From Providencia rettgeri (lineage in GTDB: Bacteria > Pseudomonadota > Gammaproteobacteria > Enterobacterales > Enterobacteriaceae), in NCBI RefSeq assembly GCF_013702265.1, contig NZ_CP059348.1, forward strand, positions 806,001-870,000: a stretch of 64,000 bases of DNA. The letters run 5' to 3'. Below, piece by piece: positions 1 through 7,473 of this stretch (positions are counted from its first letter, which is position 1; each line of letters opens with the position of its first letter). Made by a program: the position numbers and the translations under genes. Under the pieces are notes generated by a model. The model worked only from the letters and a program-made list of their open reading frames with translations, had not been told where the DNA came from and did no database searches.

Positions 1-428
1 TTTTTTGGCTTTTTGGGATACCTTGGATAAAAGCCATCAAAAAACGAATGGAGCTTATACCAATACCATTTTTCTTCAATGCTCAAAGTTCTACCCGAAT
101 CTTTAACTTGGCTACTCAAGAATCTAATTCCAGTACAAATAGCTAAGAAAGAGAGTCCCAAACCAACAATTGTCCAACTCGCTTGCCAATATGCGATTGC
201 TACAAGCATAGTGATTATGGCTATAAGTCCGATGGGATTACAGGTCGCTTTGAAACCCAAGTAGCTGAAAAAAACGACGGTGCAGAACAGAAATGGCAAA
301 GCCGCTAACTTGGCAGATGCCGTTAATATTTCTGAAGGAAAGAAATGAGCCGCAGCCAAAGTCGCCAGAAAAAGCCCCAGTGATATAAACCAGCAGCGTG
401 CTGGTAAAGATTTAAGTAAGTTTGTCAT
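1..428 (-). CDS. eex: Partial inner-membrane protein, probable entry exclusion protein Eex
   Basis: An open frame starts with ATG at 428 (complement) and runs off the left edge after 142 codons without a stop. The product opens MTNLLKSLPARCWF and has about four hydrophobic stretches (residues ~12-30, 40-58, 66-82 and 86-102), followed by a hydrophilic, aromatic-rich tail (residues ~103-142). In SXT/R391 ICEs the gene between traG and setC encodes the inner-membrane entry exclusion protein, whose cytoplasmic C-terminal part sets exclusion specificity. Position, size and topology fit, but I did not recognise the sequence itself. It lies downstream of setC on the same strand, 57 bases away. Confidence 0.55.
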   Translation of the reverse strand, partial: MTNLLKSLPARCWFISLGLFLATLAAAHFFPSEILTASAKLAALPFLFCTVVFFSYLGFKATCNPIGLIAIITMLVAIAYWQASWTIVGLGLSFLAICTGIRFLSSQVKDSGRTLSIEEKWYWYKLHSFFDGFYPRYPKKPK

Positions 429-485
429 CTTCTTAGTACTCTCAAAGTGCACGGGAGGTGCACAATCAAATCATGCATCTGCATG

Positions 486-1019
486 TTAGTTCTCAAAAAG
501 TGCTCTAGTGGTTTGCTCGGCCATAATCTCACACACAGGACATTTAAGCTGAATGCGCTGTTGTGATACCGTCAAATACAGACTGCCGCATCGACACCGG
601 TGTAAGGATGCAAGCTGTGATCTTAAATCACGAGCTAGAACCCAACCTTCATTGATGGTCAGTTTTTTCCAGGGGATCTCAGCTGGAAGATCTGCTTCTT
701 TTCTTGCAACCAAATACGCATCGTAAGCCTTCATCAAAGCATCGATATTTAATTGCTTGTAGACATTATCACCACCAATATTGACATAAAGCGCCATAAG
801 CAGGGAGCCTTCAACTAATGCTCTTCTGCTTTTGACGATGGCATCAGATTCTGGCAATTGACCAGGACAAGGTGACTTGCCAGTCACTTCTTTGTGGAGC
901 CTTCTGATAATGTGGATTGGCAAACCTGTATCGAGCGCGATAATGGTTGTTCGAAATCCGTATTTAATAAGCAGCGAGGCTCGGGTAAATAGCTCACTTT
1001 TGGACAGGTTATCAATCAT
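486..1019 (-). CDS. setC: SetC, FlhC-like transcriptional activator of ICE transfer genes
   Basis: This 177-residue protein resembles flagellar activator FlhC: a helical N-terminal domain and a C-terminal four-cysteine cluster (CRC near residue 143 and CPVC near 162) that would bind zinc as in FlhC. In SXT/R391 elements SetC and SetD form the master activator that switches on the int, mob and tra operons after SetR is inactivated. The ATG overlaps the setD stop by 4 bases, so the two are translationally coupled, as expected for subunits of one complex. Length matches the known SetC. Expression should depend on the leftward promoter upstream of croS. Confidence 0.9.
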   Translation of the reverse strand: MIDNLSKSELFTRASLLIKYGFRTTIIALDTGLPIHIIRRLHKEVTGKSPCPGQLPESDAIVKSRRALVEGSLLMALYVNIGGDNVYKQLNIDALMKAYDAYLVARKEADLPAEIPWKKLTINEGWVLARDLRSQLASLHRCRCGSLYLTVSQQRIQLKCPVCEIMAEQTTRALFEN

Positions 1020-1315
1020 GCATCCCCCTTGTTGTTTAGGGTTGATAATAAATAAGCGATTCTTGGGATACCTGTGCCTTTGCTCTTCACCATCTCAATC
1101 AGTTGGCTTTGGTTACCCCTTGGTTGAAACAGCATGAATGATGAGGTCGCCACTCGTTGCAGGTCGTCAACACCAGCATTAATCAGAGCATCAACCACGT
1201 CGCGTGTAAGTCCAAAGCGCAAGACGGCCTCTTGCGGATCAATTCGCGCCAATTCTCGTGCTGCGTGTAGGTACGCCAAATTTAATTGATAGAAGTCTTG
1301 TTGATTGGTTGTCAT
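1016..1315 (-). CDS. setD: SetD, FlhD-like partner of SetC
   Basis: This 99-residue, helical protein matches FlhD in length and in its N-terminal region (LNLAYLHAARELAR), which in FlhD forms the dimer core; a helix-turn-helix-like segment follows. With SetC it would form the FlhDC-type activator that commits the ICE to excision and transfer. The gene overlaps both neighbours by 4 bases (the transglycosylase stop upstream and setC start downstream), so the whole leftward operon is tightly coupled. Confidence 0.88.
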   Translation of the reverse strand: MTTNQQDFYQLNLAYLHAARELARIDPQEAVLRFGLTRDVVDALINAGVDDLQRVATSSFMLFQPRGNQSQLIEMVKSKGTGIPRIAYLLSTLNNKGDA

Positions 1316-1860
1316 TGACGGACCTCCAGTTCATGTAAAATATTGCGATAGATAGAAAGCACTCTTTGCCCATACCAGCGTGCACGCTCTTCGTTCCAAC
1401 TGTGATAGCGGCCTATGCCAAGCTCTAAATCATTTGGTGAAGACTTGATTGCTTCGGCCAAAATACTTGAGCCGACCGTAAGGTTGGTGATGGGGTCTAG
1501 CAGTTCCGCTGCTGAGCTCACCCGATGCCCATGCCAATGCAAATTGATTTGCATAAGGCCAATATCGAGCTGATATTTTTCAGTCTCTTGCAGTGCCTGG
1601 TTTAACAGTTGCTCTGCTTCTGTCTTAGATTTGGCGTAGGTTGCGTTTGAACCATTGCGAATTGCGTATGGCCATGGACTGGTCATGTTGAGACCACGAT
1701 GTGAGGCCGACTCAGCCAAGGCAACGGCGTAGAGCATGACTGGATCAATACCAACGCTATGTGCTGCTTTTTCCCACTGATAGCCCGGAAACGCATAGAC
1801 TGAAGTGCTTGCGGACATGGCTATCACTAGGGCAATGGTTTTTGCTTTAATCGTTTTCAT
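1312..1860 (-). CDS. Exported lytic transglycosylase (VirB1-like) of the ICE
   Basis: The 182-residue product begins with a Sec signal peptide (residues 1-23, ending SVYA) followed by a goose-type lysozyme/SLT fold. The likely catalytic glutamate lies in YAVALAESASHRG near residue 50, and the typical IGLMQIN motif follows near residue 100. Such enzymes locally open peptidoglycan so a type IV secretion channel can assemble. It sits in the croS-to-setC operon, overlapping the gene upstream by 14 bases and setD by 4. Its placement in the regulatory operon rather than with tra genes is normal for this ICE family. Confidence 0.85.
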   Translation of the reverse strand: MKTIKAKTIALVIAMSASTSVYAFPGYQWEKAAHSVGIDPVMLYAVALAESASHRGLNMTSPWPYAIRNGSNATYAKSKTEAEQLLNQALQETEKYQLDIGLMQINLHWHGHRVSSAAELLDPITNLTVGSSILAEAIKSSPNDLELGIGRYHSWNEERARWYGQRVLSIYRNILHELEVRQ

Positions 1861-2509
1861 TTTTGTCCTCTAATTGATTTCCGAGAAGCGCCTGAATGGC
1901 TTTCGGGCTTATTCTTTTTAATGGCACTGCGCTAAAGTCGGCGATGCCTCTCGTATAAACTTGTGCCGCTTTTGACCAGTCGCCTACGGCAACCGGCGCT
2001 TGCATATCAAATCCTTTTTGCTGGTTCTGATGGTCTGCAATACCCTGTAATAGCCTTGGGTATTCACCCACTTCGTCCCGCAGCAAGTAAGCCTGGTAGC
2101 GTGTTAAAAACTCTTTTTGCTTAAAGGGGTATTCCCTGTCATCAACCTTGCAGAGTTCAACCCATCCACCCATGTCTGAAATCACGCGGTGGATAAGCGC
2201 ATCGTCAAACATCACGGATGTCCAAGCGCCAACCTGACGAACAGCCTTGTCAACTTTGTTCCAAGCAACCATGGCTCTTGAACCTGAGTTGCCGTCGATA
2301 TGCTTGATGACGTCAGCGGGCTTTGGAAAAAATTGCCCAGTATCCGGTGATTGAATATGCCGAGTCAGACCGATTCGCACTTCTTCAATGCTATAAGCAC
2401 GAAGGGCTTCAAATGCGATGGATAGCAATTGCGGTGATACGCTTTTGCCATACATGGCCCAAGCTGCTCCCCAAATTTCAGCAAACTCGCGTTTATCAAC
2501 CTCCTGCAC
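1847..2509 (-). CDS. Phage-like replication-associated protein of the ICE, function unknown
   Basis: The protein contains a segment EFAEIWGAAWAMYGKSVSPQ followed by helices and a GQFFPKPADVIKHI motif, a pattern seen in phage replisome-organiser or P-like proteins encoded behind an O-like gene. I chose the GTG at 2509 because a GGGAGG ribosome-binding site lies 9 bases ahead and the overlap with the upstream gene is then 14 bases (220 residues). An ATG at 2575 in the same frame would give 242 residues but an 80-base overlap. It is transcribed in the croS-setC operon. I do not know its activity; participation in ICE replication is inference from position. Confidence 0.7.
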   Translation of the reverse strand: MQEVDKREFAEIWGAAWAMYGKSVSPQLLSIAFEALRAYSIEEVRIGLTRHIQSPDTGQFFPKPADVIKHIDGNSGSRAMVAWNKVDKAVRQVGAWTSVMFDDALIHRVISDMGGWVELCKVDDREYPFKQKEFLTRYQAYLLRDEVGEYPRLLQGIADHQNQQKGFDMQAPVAVGDWSKAAQVYTRGIADFSAVPLKRISPKAIQALLGNQLEDKNEND

Positions 2510-3365
2510 TTGAACGAACCTCCCGAATACCTGGTCCGGCCCAGCTTTCAGCAATGCGGCGATTGCTTTCTTCAATATTCAATTGGTGATTGCTGCCCTT
2601 TAGGCTCGTCGATGATTGCTGTACTTCATCAATGCGAACGTACTCGTCTTCCCATTGCCGGTTTAAAAGCCAGTTATGTGGCATAGGGGTCTTAGTCCGA
2701 TCTTGATACTGCAATCGGTTGTCTCGTTGCTCTTTCCAGCGTGTTAGCACTTCCAAGGCGAGTTCATGGTCTTCATTGAGGCCCATGCGTAGCCATTCTT
2801 CTTTGGCTTTCGCTTTTTTTTCTTTGCGTATTTGTACATCCCAGAAGTCTTCAAACTGTATCTGGTCAACAGTTTTAACTGTTGGTTTATTGCTTCTCTC
2901 AGAGTCATCCGACCGTTGAGAGTCCCTTACCGGGTTGCCATCAGGCATAAACAATGATGAAAATTCTTCTGGAAGCCGAGCTTGAAAAGCGGCAAGAGAT
3001 TTCAAAAGCGATGCCATACCAACGAAGTCGGCAGGTACATCTTTAAGCAACCGAAAGGCTGCCTTACCTTGGTTTGGGTTTTCGATTGGGTTGTGCTTCA
3101 GAAAGCTTCGAATCAAAGTCCAACCAGATCCCTCGCAACGAATCAGGAACTGATCTTGTTCTAACTCACTTAACGCCTTGGCAACCTGTTGCTCATCCCA
3201 GTTCAAGTCAGAAGCAACGTAACCAATCGGCAGTCGAAAGCAGCCAAGCAAATTACAATGTGGGCATGTAAGCAAATACAGTCCTAGCAACTTCGCAGAG
3301 TCACTCCAGGACAAAACGTTTTGCTTTAGCCAAAAGCGGGTATAGACCTTGCCATAATCACGCAT
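2496..3365 (-). CDS. Phage O-like replication initiation protein of the ICE (putative)
   Basis: The 289-residue product has an N-terminal winged-helix-like domain (residues ~1-110, with LLGLYLLTCPHCNLLGCFRL), a charged linker (~130-175) and a second helical segment around residues 165-230 containing FEDFW and a Lys-rich stretch. This architecture is common in phage and conversion-type replication initiators. It is the second gene of the leftward operon, 55 bases after croS, and pairs with the P-like gene downstream, recalling the lambda cro-O-P order. A function in element replication is inferred only. Confidence 0.65.
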   Translation of the reverse strand: MRDYGKVYTRFWLKQNVLSWSDSAKLLGLYLLTCPHCNLLGCFRLPIGYVASDLNWDEQQVAKALSELEQDQFLIRCEGSGWTLIRSFLKHNPIENPNQGKAAFRLLKDVPADFVGMASLLKSLAAFQARLPEEFSSLFMPDGNPVRDSQRSDDSERSNKPTVKTVDQIQFEDFWDVQIRKEKKAKAKEEWLRMGLNEDHELALEVLTRWKEQRDNRLQYQDRTKTPMPHNWLLNRQWEDEYVRIDEVQQSSTSLKGSNHQLNIEESNRRIAESWAGPGIREVRSSAGG

Positions 3366-3420
3366 GGAGGTACTCGCTTCTGTGTTTACGTAAAATGCTG
3401 ACCATTACTTGCCCTTAATC

Positions 3421-3672
3421 CTACTGGTTACTGGCTTTCAGCTCGCTTGGGCATTCGGGATAGATGTCCGGTCTTAACTGAGATCGGGTTACCTGTCCTT
3501 GCGTAGCTTGTTCGATGGGTAAAACGAATTCAGCGGGAACACGCCCTGATTTATTCAACCAAAACCAGACGTTTTGCTGTTTTGAGTTGATGGCTCTTGC
3601 TAATGCTGATTGCCCGCCGACCAAGTCAATGGCACGGCGGAGATGTTTTTGTGTCGTTTTGAACACTTCCAT
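3421..3672 (-). CDS. croS: CroS, Cro-like repressor of the ICE
   Basis: This 83-residue protein has one helix-turn-helix (AIDLVGGQSALARAINSKQQNVWFW, residues ~14-38) typical of YdaS/Cro-like phage repressors. It is divergent from setR across a 117-bp region holding several palindromes. In SXT/R391 ICEs CroS opposes SetR and is needed for induction of transfer after DNA damage. It is the first gene of the leftward operon that ends in setDC. Confidence 0.87.
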   Translation of the reverse strand: MEVFKTTQKHLRRAIDLVGGQSALARAINSKQQNVWFWLNKSGRVPAEFVLPIEQATQGQVTRSQLRPDIYPECPSELKASNQ

Positions 3673-3714
3673 ACCGTCTCCTATTACAATAATAACTGTT
3701 ACAAGATTGAATGT

Positions 3715-3778
3715 TACAGTTTAAACTGTAGATAAGTCAACAGTTAAAATTGTTGAAAGACTACAGTTTTATTTGTAG
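3715..3778. promoter_or_regulatory. SetR/CroS operator array between croS and setR
   Basis: Three evenly spaced dyads are directly visible: TACAGTTTAAACTGTA (3715-3730, perfect), CAACAGTTAAAATTGTTG (3738-3755) and CTACAGTTTTATTTGTAG (3761-3778). Centres are 24 and 23 bases apart, just over two helical turns. A further partial half-site set (AACTGTTACA) lies at about 3694. SXT/R391 ICEs are known to control the divergent promoters with SetR and CroS at operators in this position. Confidence 0.85.
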
Positions 3779-3789
3779 AATGCGGGCTT

Positions 3790-4437
3790 ATGAAAACTTT
3801 ATCCGAACGACTAAACCATGCCTTGCAGCTTACTGGGGTAACTCAGTCTGAGTTGGCTCGTCGCATTGGTATCAAACAGCAGTCGATCAGCCAGATTTGC
3901 TCTGGTAAATCGGCTAGGTCTCGTTACACCATGCAGATCGCGGAGGCGCTTCGCGTGAATGCTCATTGGCTCGCCACAGGTGATGGCGAGATTGGCTTGG
4001 GGGTCGGTAATGTAGAAGTCGGGCCTGATATTAAGGGAAGAATTCCTCTCATTAACTGGGTTCAGGCCGGTGATTGGACTGAAATAGCGGAGGGATTTGC
4101 CCATGAAGATGCTGAGGAGTGGCGTGAAGTCACTGGGAAAGCACATGAGGGTTGTTTCGCACTTCGCGTAAAAGGCGACAGTATGGAAAATCCAAGCGGA
4201 AAAAAATCCATACCTGAGGGGGCAGTGATCGTTGTTGATCCTGAGTTACCTTACTCTTCAGGTTCATTGGTTGTTGCGCGTTTGGATGATTCGAAAGAAG
4301 CAACCTTTAAGCAGTTGGTTATTGATGGTGAACAGAAGTATCTAAAACCTTTGAACCCGCAATACCCTGCAATACCGATCAACGGCAACTGCACCATCAT
4401 CGGTGTAGTACGACAAGCTATCATCGATTTCTGGTAG
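3790..4437 (+). CDS. setR: SetR, lambda CI-like SOS-responsive repressor
   Basis: The 215-residue protein has an N-terminal helix-turn-helix (residues ~16-40, TQSELARRIGIKQQSISQIC) and a C-terminal S24/LexA-type peptidase domain. The likely Ser-Lys dyad is Ser131 in KGDSM and Lys174 in TFKQL, and the probable RecA-stimulated self-cleavage site is Ala93-Gly94. SetR represses the operon that leads to setDC; DNA damage relieves it and launches transfer. Length equals that of the SXT family repressor. It is the last element gene before prfC. Confidence 0.93.
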   Translation: MKTLSERLNHALQLTGVTQSELARRIGIKQQSISQICSGKSARSRYTMQIAEALRVNAHWLATGDGEIGLGVGNVEVGPDIKGRIPLINWVQAGDWTEIAEGFAHEDAEEWREVTGKAHEGCFALRVKGDSMENPSGKKSIPEGAVIVVDPELPYSSGSLVVARLDDSKEATFKQLVIDGEQKYLKPLNPQYPAIPINGNCTIIGVVRQAIIDFW

Positions 4438-4693
4438 CGAAGGAATTTGTGGTTTAGCCACAGTTGTTCATGAGCTGAAGAAGCAACGATTGCAAACAGC
4501 TACAACTGAGCATTGGCGCGCGCTGAGAATAAATGGTAACCGATTAGATAACCATTGATTGTTTATAAAGTCAAGATCAGCGAAAATAGCGGCCAATTAC
4601 GATTAACACGACGGATTTGACAAGCGAAGAACTGAAAAGAGAGTACTTCCAAAAGTGTGTACAAATCCGTGTACAAACTAAAAGAATTTATAC
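4438..4693. promoter_or_regulatory. ICE terminal non-coding region upstream of prfC
   Basis: These 256 bases hold no convincing gene. Visible are a hairpin just after setR (TGTGGTTTAGCCACA, about 4448-4462) and a direct repeat GTGTACAAAtcc/GTGTACAAAC (about 4655-4678). In this ICE family the element end supplies a substitute promoter and 5' codons for prfC, and integrase arm sites also lie at the ends, so these repeats are candidates. No promoter was assigned with confidence. Confidence 0.5.
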
Positions 4694-4725
4694 ATGGCAA
4701 ACCAAGATTTTCTCAATGAAATCAA
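4690..4725. other. Approximate attR (ICE-prfC junction)
   Basis: SXT/R391 integration replaces the first few codons of prfC with element-derived ones. Here RF3 starts [18 protein letters not shown] and conserved RF3 sequence is clear from KRRTFAI onward, so the crossover should lie in about this interval. The exact core could not be defined from one junction. Confidence 0.5.
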
Positions 4726-6283
4726 TAAGCGAAGGACCTTTGCTATCATCTCTCACCCCGATGCCGGTAAAACCACGATCACTGAAAAAGTATTACTTTT
4801 CGGACACGCAATTCAACGTGCGGGAACGGTAAAAGGTCGCGGTTCTAACCAGCATGCCAAATCAGACTGGATGGAAATGGAAAAGCAGCGTGGTATCTCA
4901 ATCACCACCTCTGTGATGCAATTTCCCTATAATGATTGCTTAGTGAACCTGTTAGATACCCCAGGGCACGAAGACTTCTCGGAAGATACTTATCGTACAT
5001 TAACCGCCGTTGACTGCTGCTTAATGGTTATCGACTCCGGTAAAGGGGTTGAGGATCGTACCCGTAAGCTGATGGAAGTTACTCGCCTACGCGATACGCC
5101 AATTCTGACCTTTATGAACAAATTGGACCGTGATATTCGCGACCCAATGGAGCTGTTAGATGAAGTGGAAAATGAGCTGAAAATTGCTTGTTGCCCAATC
5201 ACATGGCCAATTGGCTGCGGTAAGTTATTCAAAGGTGTTTACCACTTACTGCGTGACGAAACCATTTTGTATCAAACAGGTCAAGGTCATACAATTCAAG
5301 AAGTTCGCATCGTTAAAGGGTTAAATAACCCTGAATTAGACGCGGCCGTTGGTGATGAATTAGCTTCTCAGCTTCGCGAAGAACTGGAGTTAGTTCAAGG
5401 GGCTTCCCATGAATTTGACCACGATGCATTCTTAGCGGGTGAACTGACCCCTGTATTCTTCGGTACTGCATTGGGTAACTTCGGTGTGGATCATATGCTT
5501 GATGGTCTCGTTGAGTGGGCGCCTGCACCGCAAGCACGTAAAACAGATGTGCGTGAAGTGGAAGCGACTGAAGAGAAATTTACAGGCTTTGTGTTCAAAA
5601 TTCAGGCGAACATGGATCCAAAACACCGTGACCGTGTTGCCTTTATGCGTATCGTCTCGGGTACCTATGAAAAAGGGATGAAACTGCGCCAAGTTCGCAT
5701 TAAGAAAGACGTGGTGATTTCTGATGCACTGACCTTTATGGCGGGTGACCGTTCTCAAGTTGAGAATGCCTATGCAGGGGATATCATCGGTCTGCATAAC
5801 CACGGAACTATCCAGATTGGGGATACTTTTACCCAAGGTGAAGAGCTGAAATTTACAGGGATCCCGAACTTTGCGCCTGAATTATTCCGTCGTATTCGTC
5901 TGCGTGATCCGCTGAAGCAGAAGCAGCTACTGAAAGGCTTGGTGCAGTTATCCGAAGAAGGGGCTGTGCAGGTTTTCCGTCCATTAATCAATAATGACTT
6001 GATTGTGGGCGCAGTAGGGGTGCTTCAGTTCGATGTGGTCGTTTCTCGCTTGAAGAGTGAATATAACGTTGAAGCAATTTATGAAGCGGTTAACGTTTCT
6101 ACCGCTCGCTGGGTTGAATGCGATGATGTGAAGAAATTCGAAGAATTTAAGCGCAAAAATGAGCAGAACTTAGCTTTAGATGGCGGTGACAATTTATCTT
6201 ACATTGCGCCGACAATGGTTAATTTGAACTTAACCAGCGAACGTTATCCTGAAGTGAGATTCCGCAAAACGCGCGAACACTAA
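4694..6283 (+). CDS. prfC: Peptide chain release factor 3 (RF3)
   Basis: This is the 529-residue GTPase that recycles RF1/RF2 from the ribosome. Visible are the G1 motif HPDAGKTT, the DTPGHEDF G3 motif, the NKLDRD G4 motif and full-length domains II and III, so the gene is intact despite the adjacent ICE. The first residues (MANQ) probably come from the element, giving a hybrid 5' end and an element-borne promoter, as established for SXT in E. coli. E. coli RF3 is also 529 residues. Confidence 0.97.
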   Translation: MANQDFLNEINKRRTFAIISHPDAGKTTITEKVLLFGHAIQRAGTVKGRGSNQHAKSDWMEMEKQRGISITTSVMQFPYNDCLVNLLDTPGHEDFSEDTYRTLTAVDCCLMVIDSGKGVEDRTRKLMEVTRLRDTPILTFMNKLDRDIRDPMELLDEVENELKIACCPITWPIGCGKLFKGVYHLLRDETILYQTGQGHTIQEVRIVKGLNNPELDAAVGDELASQLREELELVQGASHEFDHDAFLAGELTPVFFGTALGNFGVDHMLDGLVEWAPAPQARKTDVREVEATEEKFTGFVFKIQANMDPKHRDRVAFMRIVSGTYEKGMKLRQVRIKKDVVISDALTFMAGDRSQVENAYAGDIIGLHNHGTIQIGDTFTQGEELKFTGIPNFAPELFRRIRLRDPLKQKQLLKGLVQLSEEGAVQVFRPLINNDLIVGAVGVLQFDVVVSRLKSEYNVEAIYEAVNVSTARWVECDDVKKFEEFKRKNEQNLALDGGDNLSYIAPTMVNLNLTSERYPEVRFRKTREH

Positions 6284-6314
6284 TTATTATTTTTAATTAA
6301 AGTGTTTATATTGA

Positions 6315-6340
6315 AATGGTCAACTTTGTTGGCCATTTTT
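6315..6340 (+). terminator. prfC terminator
   Basis: AATGGTCAAC and GTTGGCCATT pair around a TTT loop (one G-T pair), followed by a T run. It begins 31 bases after the prfC stop. Confidence 0.75.
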
Positions 6341-6504
6341 GTTATTTATTCGATTAATTATCAATTTATTCAGGATGATAGATACTGGAATCGATATTTT
6401 TTATCGGAGAGCATGCTGCTATGATGGCGGTGGGTGCTTGGATCATTTTGGTTCAAGCAAGTTATTGATTCAAGTAAATATTTTCTTCAAGTAAACAATA
6501 AGTT

Positions 6505-6702
6505 GTGAGACCAAAAAGACGAAAGCCCCGAGTTCCATTAATAGTAACTCGAGGCAGTCTCCAACCCAACAATTGGATTCTGTCTCCTTTTTATACAGGA
6601 GTCAAGAGGAATGACCAAGTTTGCTCTTATCGGGCTAATGACCGTGTGCGCCACGGTGTTGTGTCTTTCACTGTTGCTGCGAGACCGACTTTGTTCGGTT
6701 AA
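6505..6702 (+). CDS. mok: Mok-like overlapping reading frame of the hok locus
   Basis: A 65-codon frame begins at GTG 6505, upstream of the antisense-RNA region, and overlaps most of hok in a different frame. In hok/sok loci translation of mok permits hok translation and Sok RNA blocks the mok start region; the geometry here is the same. The peptide itself is basic and unrecognisable, and no strong ribosome-binding site is seen, so the exact start is uncertain. Confidence 0.4.
   Translation: MRPKRRKPRVPLIVTRGSLQPNNWILSPFYTGVKRNDQVCSYRANDRVRHGVVSFTVAARPTLFG
6513..6570 (-). ncRNA. sok: Sok-like antisense RNA
   Basis: Read on the minus strand, a promoter TTGACT (6605-6600), 17-base spacer, CAGAAT (6582-6577) precedes a short RNA. 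That RNA ends in a hairpin with CCTCGAGTT and AACTCGGGG arms followed by a T-rich tail (about 6517-6513). It is complementary to the hok leader between the mok start and the hok ribosome-binding site, as Sok is. The 5' end is estimated from the -10 position. Confidence 0.6.
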
Positions 6703-6754
6703 CGTGGTGAGTGGAAACACAATGGTTCAAGCTACTCTGTTATGCGGTGAGTAG
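6611..6754 (+). CDS. hok: Hok-family small membrane toxin (type I toxin-antitoxin)
   Basis: The 47-residue product begins MTKFALIGLMTVCATVLCLS, has one hydrophobic helix (residues ~4-23), then RDRLC and the NTMVQATL segment typical of Hok/Gef proteins such as E. coli HokE and HokC. Hok toxins insert in the inner membrane and collapse its potential when antisense RNA is lost. A GAGGA ribosome-binding site immediately precedes the ATG. It is short enough to be missed by usual gene callers. All Hok hallmarks are present, including the conserved cysteines near residues 13 and 28, so it looks intact. Confidence 0.88.
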   Translation: MTKFALIGLMTVCATVLCLSLLLRDRLCSVNVVSGNTMVQATLLCGE

Positions 6755-6758
6755 TCTG

Positions 6759-6778
6759 GTGGGGGAGCAATCCCCCAC
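6759..6778 (+). terminator. Hairpin downstream of hok
   Basis: GTGGGGGA and TCCCCCAC form a perfect 8-bp stem with a GCAA loop 5 bases after the hok stop. There is no long T run, so it may stabilise the mRNA 3' region rather than terminate. Confidence 0.5.
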
Positions 6779-7021
6779 ATTTCTCTCTGATTGCGGGTTC
6801 GGTGGTACAGGCACCCTTTTTCTGTTTTTTTCATTGAGAGATATTAGACAGTTATTTCTTAATTTCTTATTTAAATCATCCAATTAAGAGTATTTATCTC
6901 AAAAGTGAAAATTACCTTGAGTCATACTCTTGAAGATGAGTTATTTGACTTTATTTTTATCTACTTTTTACTTAGGCTATGACATTGTTAGTTTATTAAT
7001 CATACCAAGAGGAAGGTTCCA
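6779..7021 (+). promoter_or_regulatory. Intergenic region upstream of the BON lipoprotein gene
   Basis: These bases are A+T-rich and hold no gene. A good ribosome-binding site AAGAGGAAGG lies just before the ATG at 7022. E. coli osmY is RpoS-dependent, but no specific promoter could be fixed here. Confidence 0.4.
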
Positions 7022-7435
7022 ATGAAAAAGATCGCCGTTTTACGTTCTTTAGGTGTCATTGGGTTGAGCTGGGCACTTTTTGCTTGTAGTTCATCATCTG
7101 ATAGCGCCTTGAAAAAACAAGCTTCAGAAACTTGGGACAGCGCAGCTAAAACTGTTGAAATGGCAGGCAAAGATACAGGTAATGCCATCTCAAGTGGTGT
7201 GAAAAGTACCGATACCTATATCGATGATTCTTCCATTACTGCGGATATTAAAAGCAAACTCTTAGGTACCAGTGGGCTCCCAAGTAATAGCGTGTCAGTA
7301 AAAACCGTTCAAGGTGTGGTTTACCTCTCTGGTTTTCTCAAATCTAGCGAGCAGATAAATCAAGTTGTGCAGATTGCATCGACCGCGAAAGGGGTAAAAT
7401 CAGTACAGAATGGTTTAGTTCTGACGAACAAATAA
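7022..7435 (+). CDS. OsmY-like BON-domain lipoprotein
   Basis: The 137-residue protein has a lipoprotein signal peptide with lipobox ALFAC (Cys22), a Ser/Lys/Thr linker and one BON domain (residues ~70-135, SSITADIKSKLL to SVQNGLVLTNK). BON domains bind phospholipid or peptidoglycan-associated partners in the envelope. Its position between prfC and yjjU equals that of osmY in E. coli, but E. coli OsmY has 201 residues, two BON domains and a cleaved non-lipid signal. It is therefore a positional and partial domain homolog, anchored where OsmY is soluble. Confidence 0.8.
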   Translation: MKKIAVLRSLGVIGLSWALFACSSSSDSALKKQASETWDSAAKTVEMAGKDTGNAISSGVKSTDTYIDDSSITADIKSKLLGTSGLPSNSVSVKTVQGVVYLSGFLKSSEQINQVVQIASTAKGVKSVQNGLVLTNK

Positions 7436-7444
7436 TTTCTTTTA

Positions 7445-7473
7445 AATGAGCTTTCAGCCGAAAGCTCATTTTG
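7445..7473 (+). terminator. Terminator after the BON lipoprotein gene
   Basis: AATGAGCTTTC and GAAAGCTCATT form a perfect 11-bp stem around an AGCC loop, followed by T residues. Confidence 0.85.

Larger units (their letters stand above)
1..4705. mobile_element. Right end of an SXT/R391-family ICE integrated in prfC
   Basis: The block left of prfC carries, in order towards prfC, a membrane protein gene, setC, setD, a lytic transglycosylase, two phage-like replication genes, croS and the divergent repressor setR. This is the conserved regulatory right end of SXT/R391 ICEs, which integrate site-specifically into the 5' end of prfC. The element's left end (int/xis), conjugation genes and cargo lie outside the window. 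The boundary near 4,700 is inferred from where prfC begins and was not found as a repeat, because only one end is visible. Confidence 0.9.

Noticed and set aside
79..264. A plus-strand 61-residue frame at the left edge
   Set aside because: It runs antisense to the partial membrane protein gene, which has better composition, a start and the expected place; the plus frame has no ribosome-binding site.
2510..2575. The longer 242-residue form of the P-like ICE gene
   Set aside because: It would overlap the upstream gene by 80 bases; GTG 2509 has a ribosome-binding site and a 14-base overlap like its neighbours. Not fully excluded.
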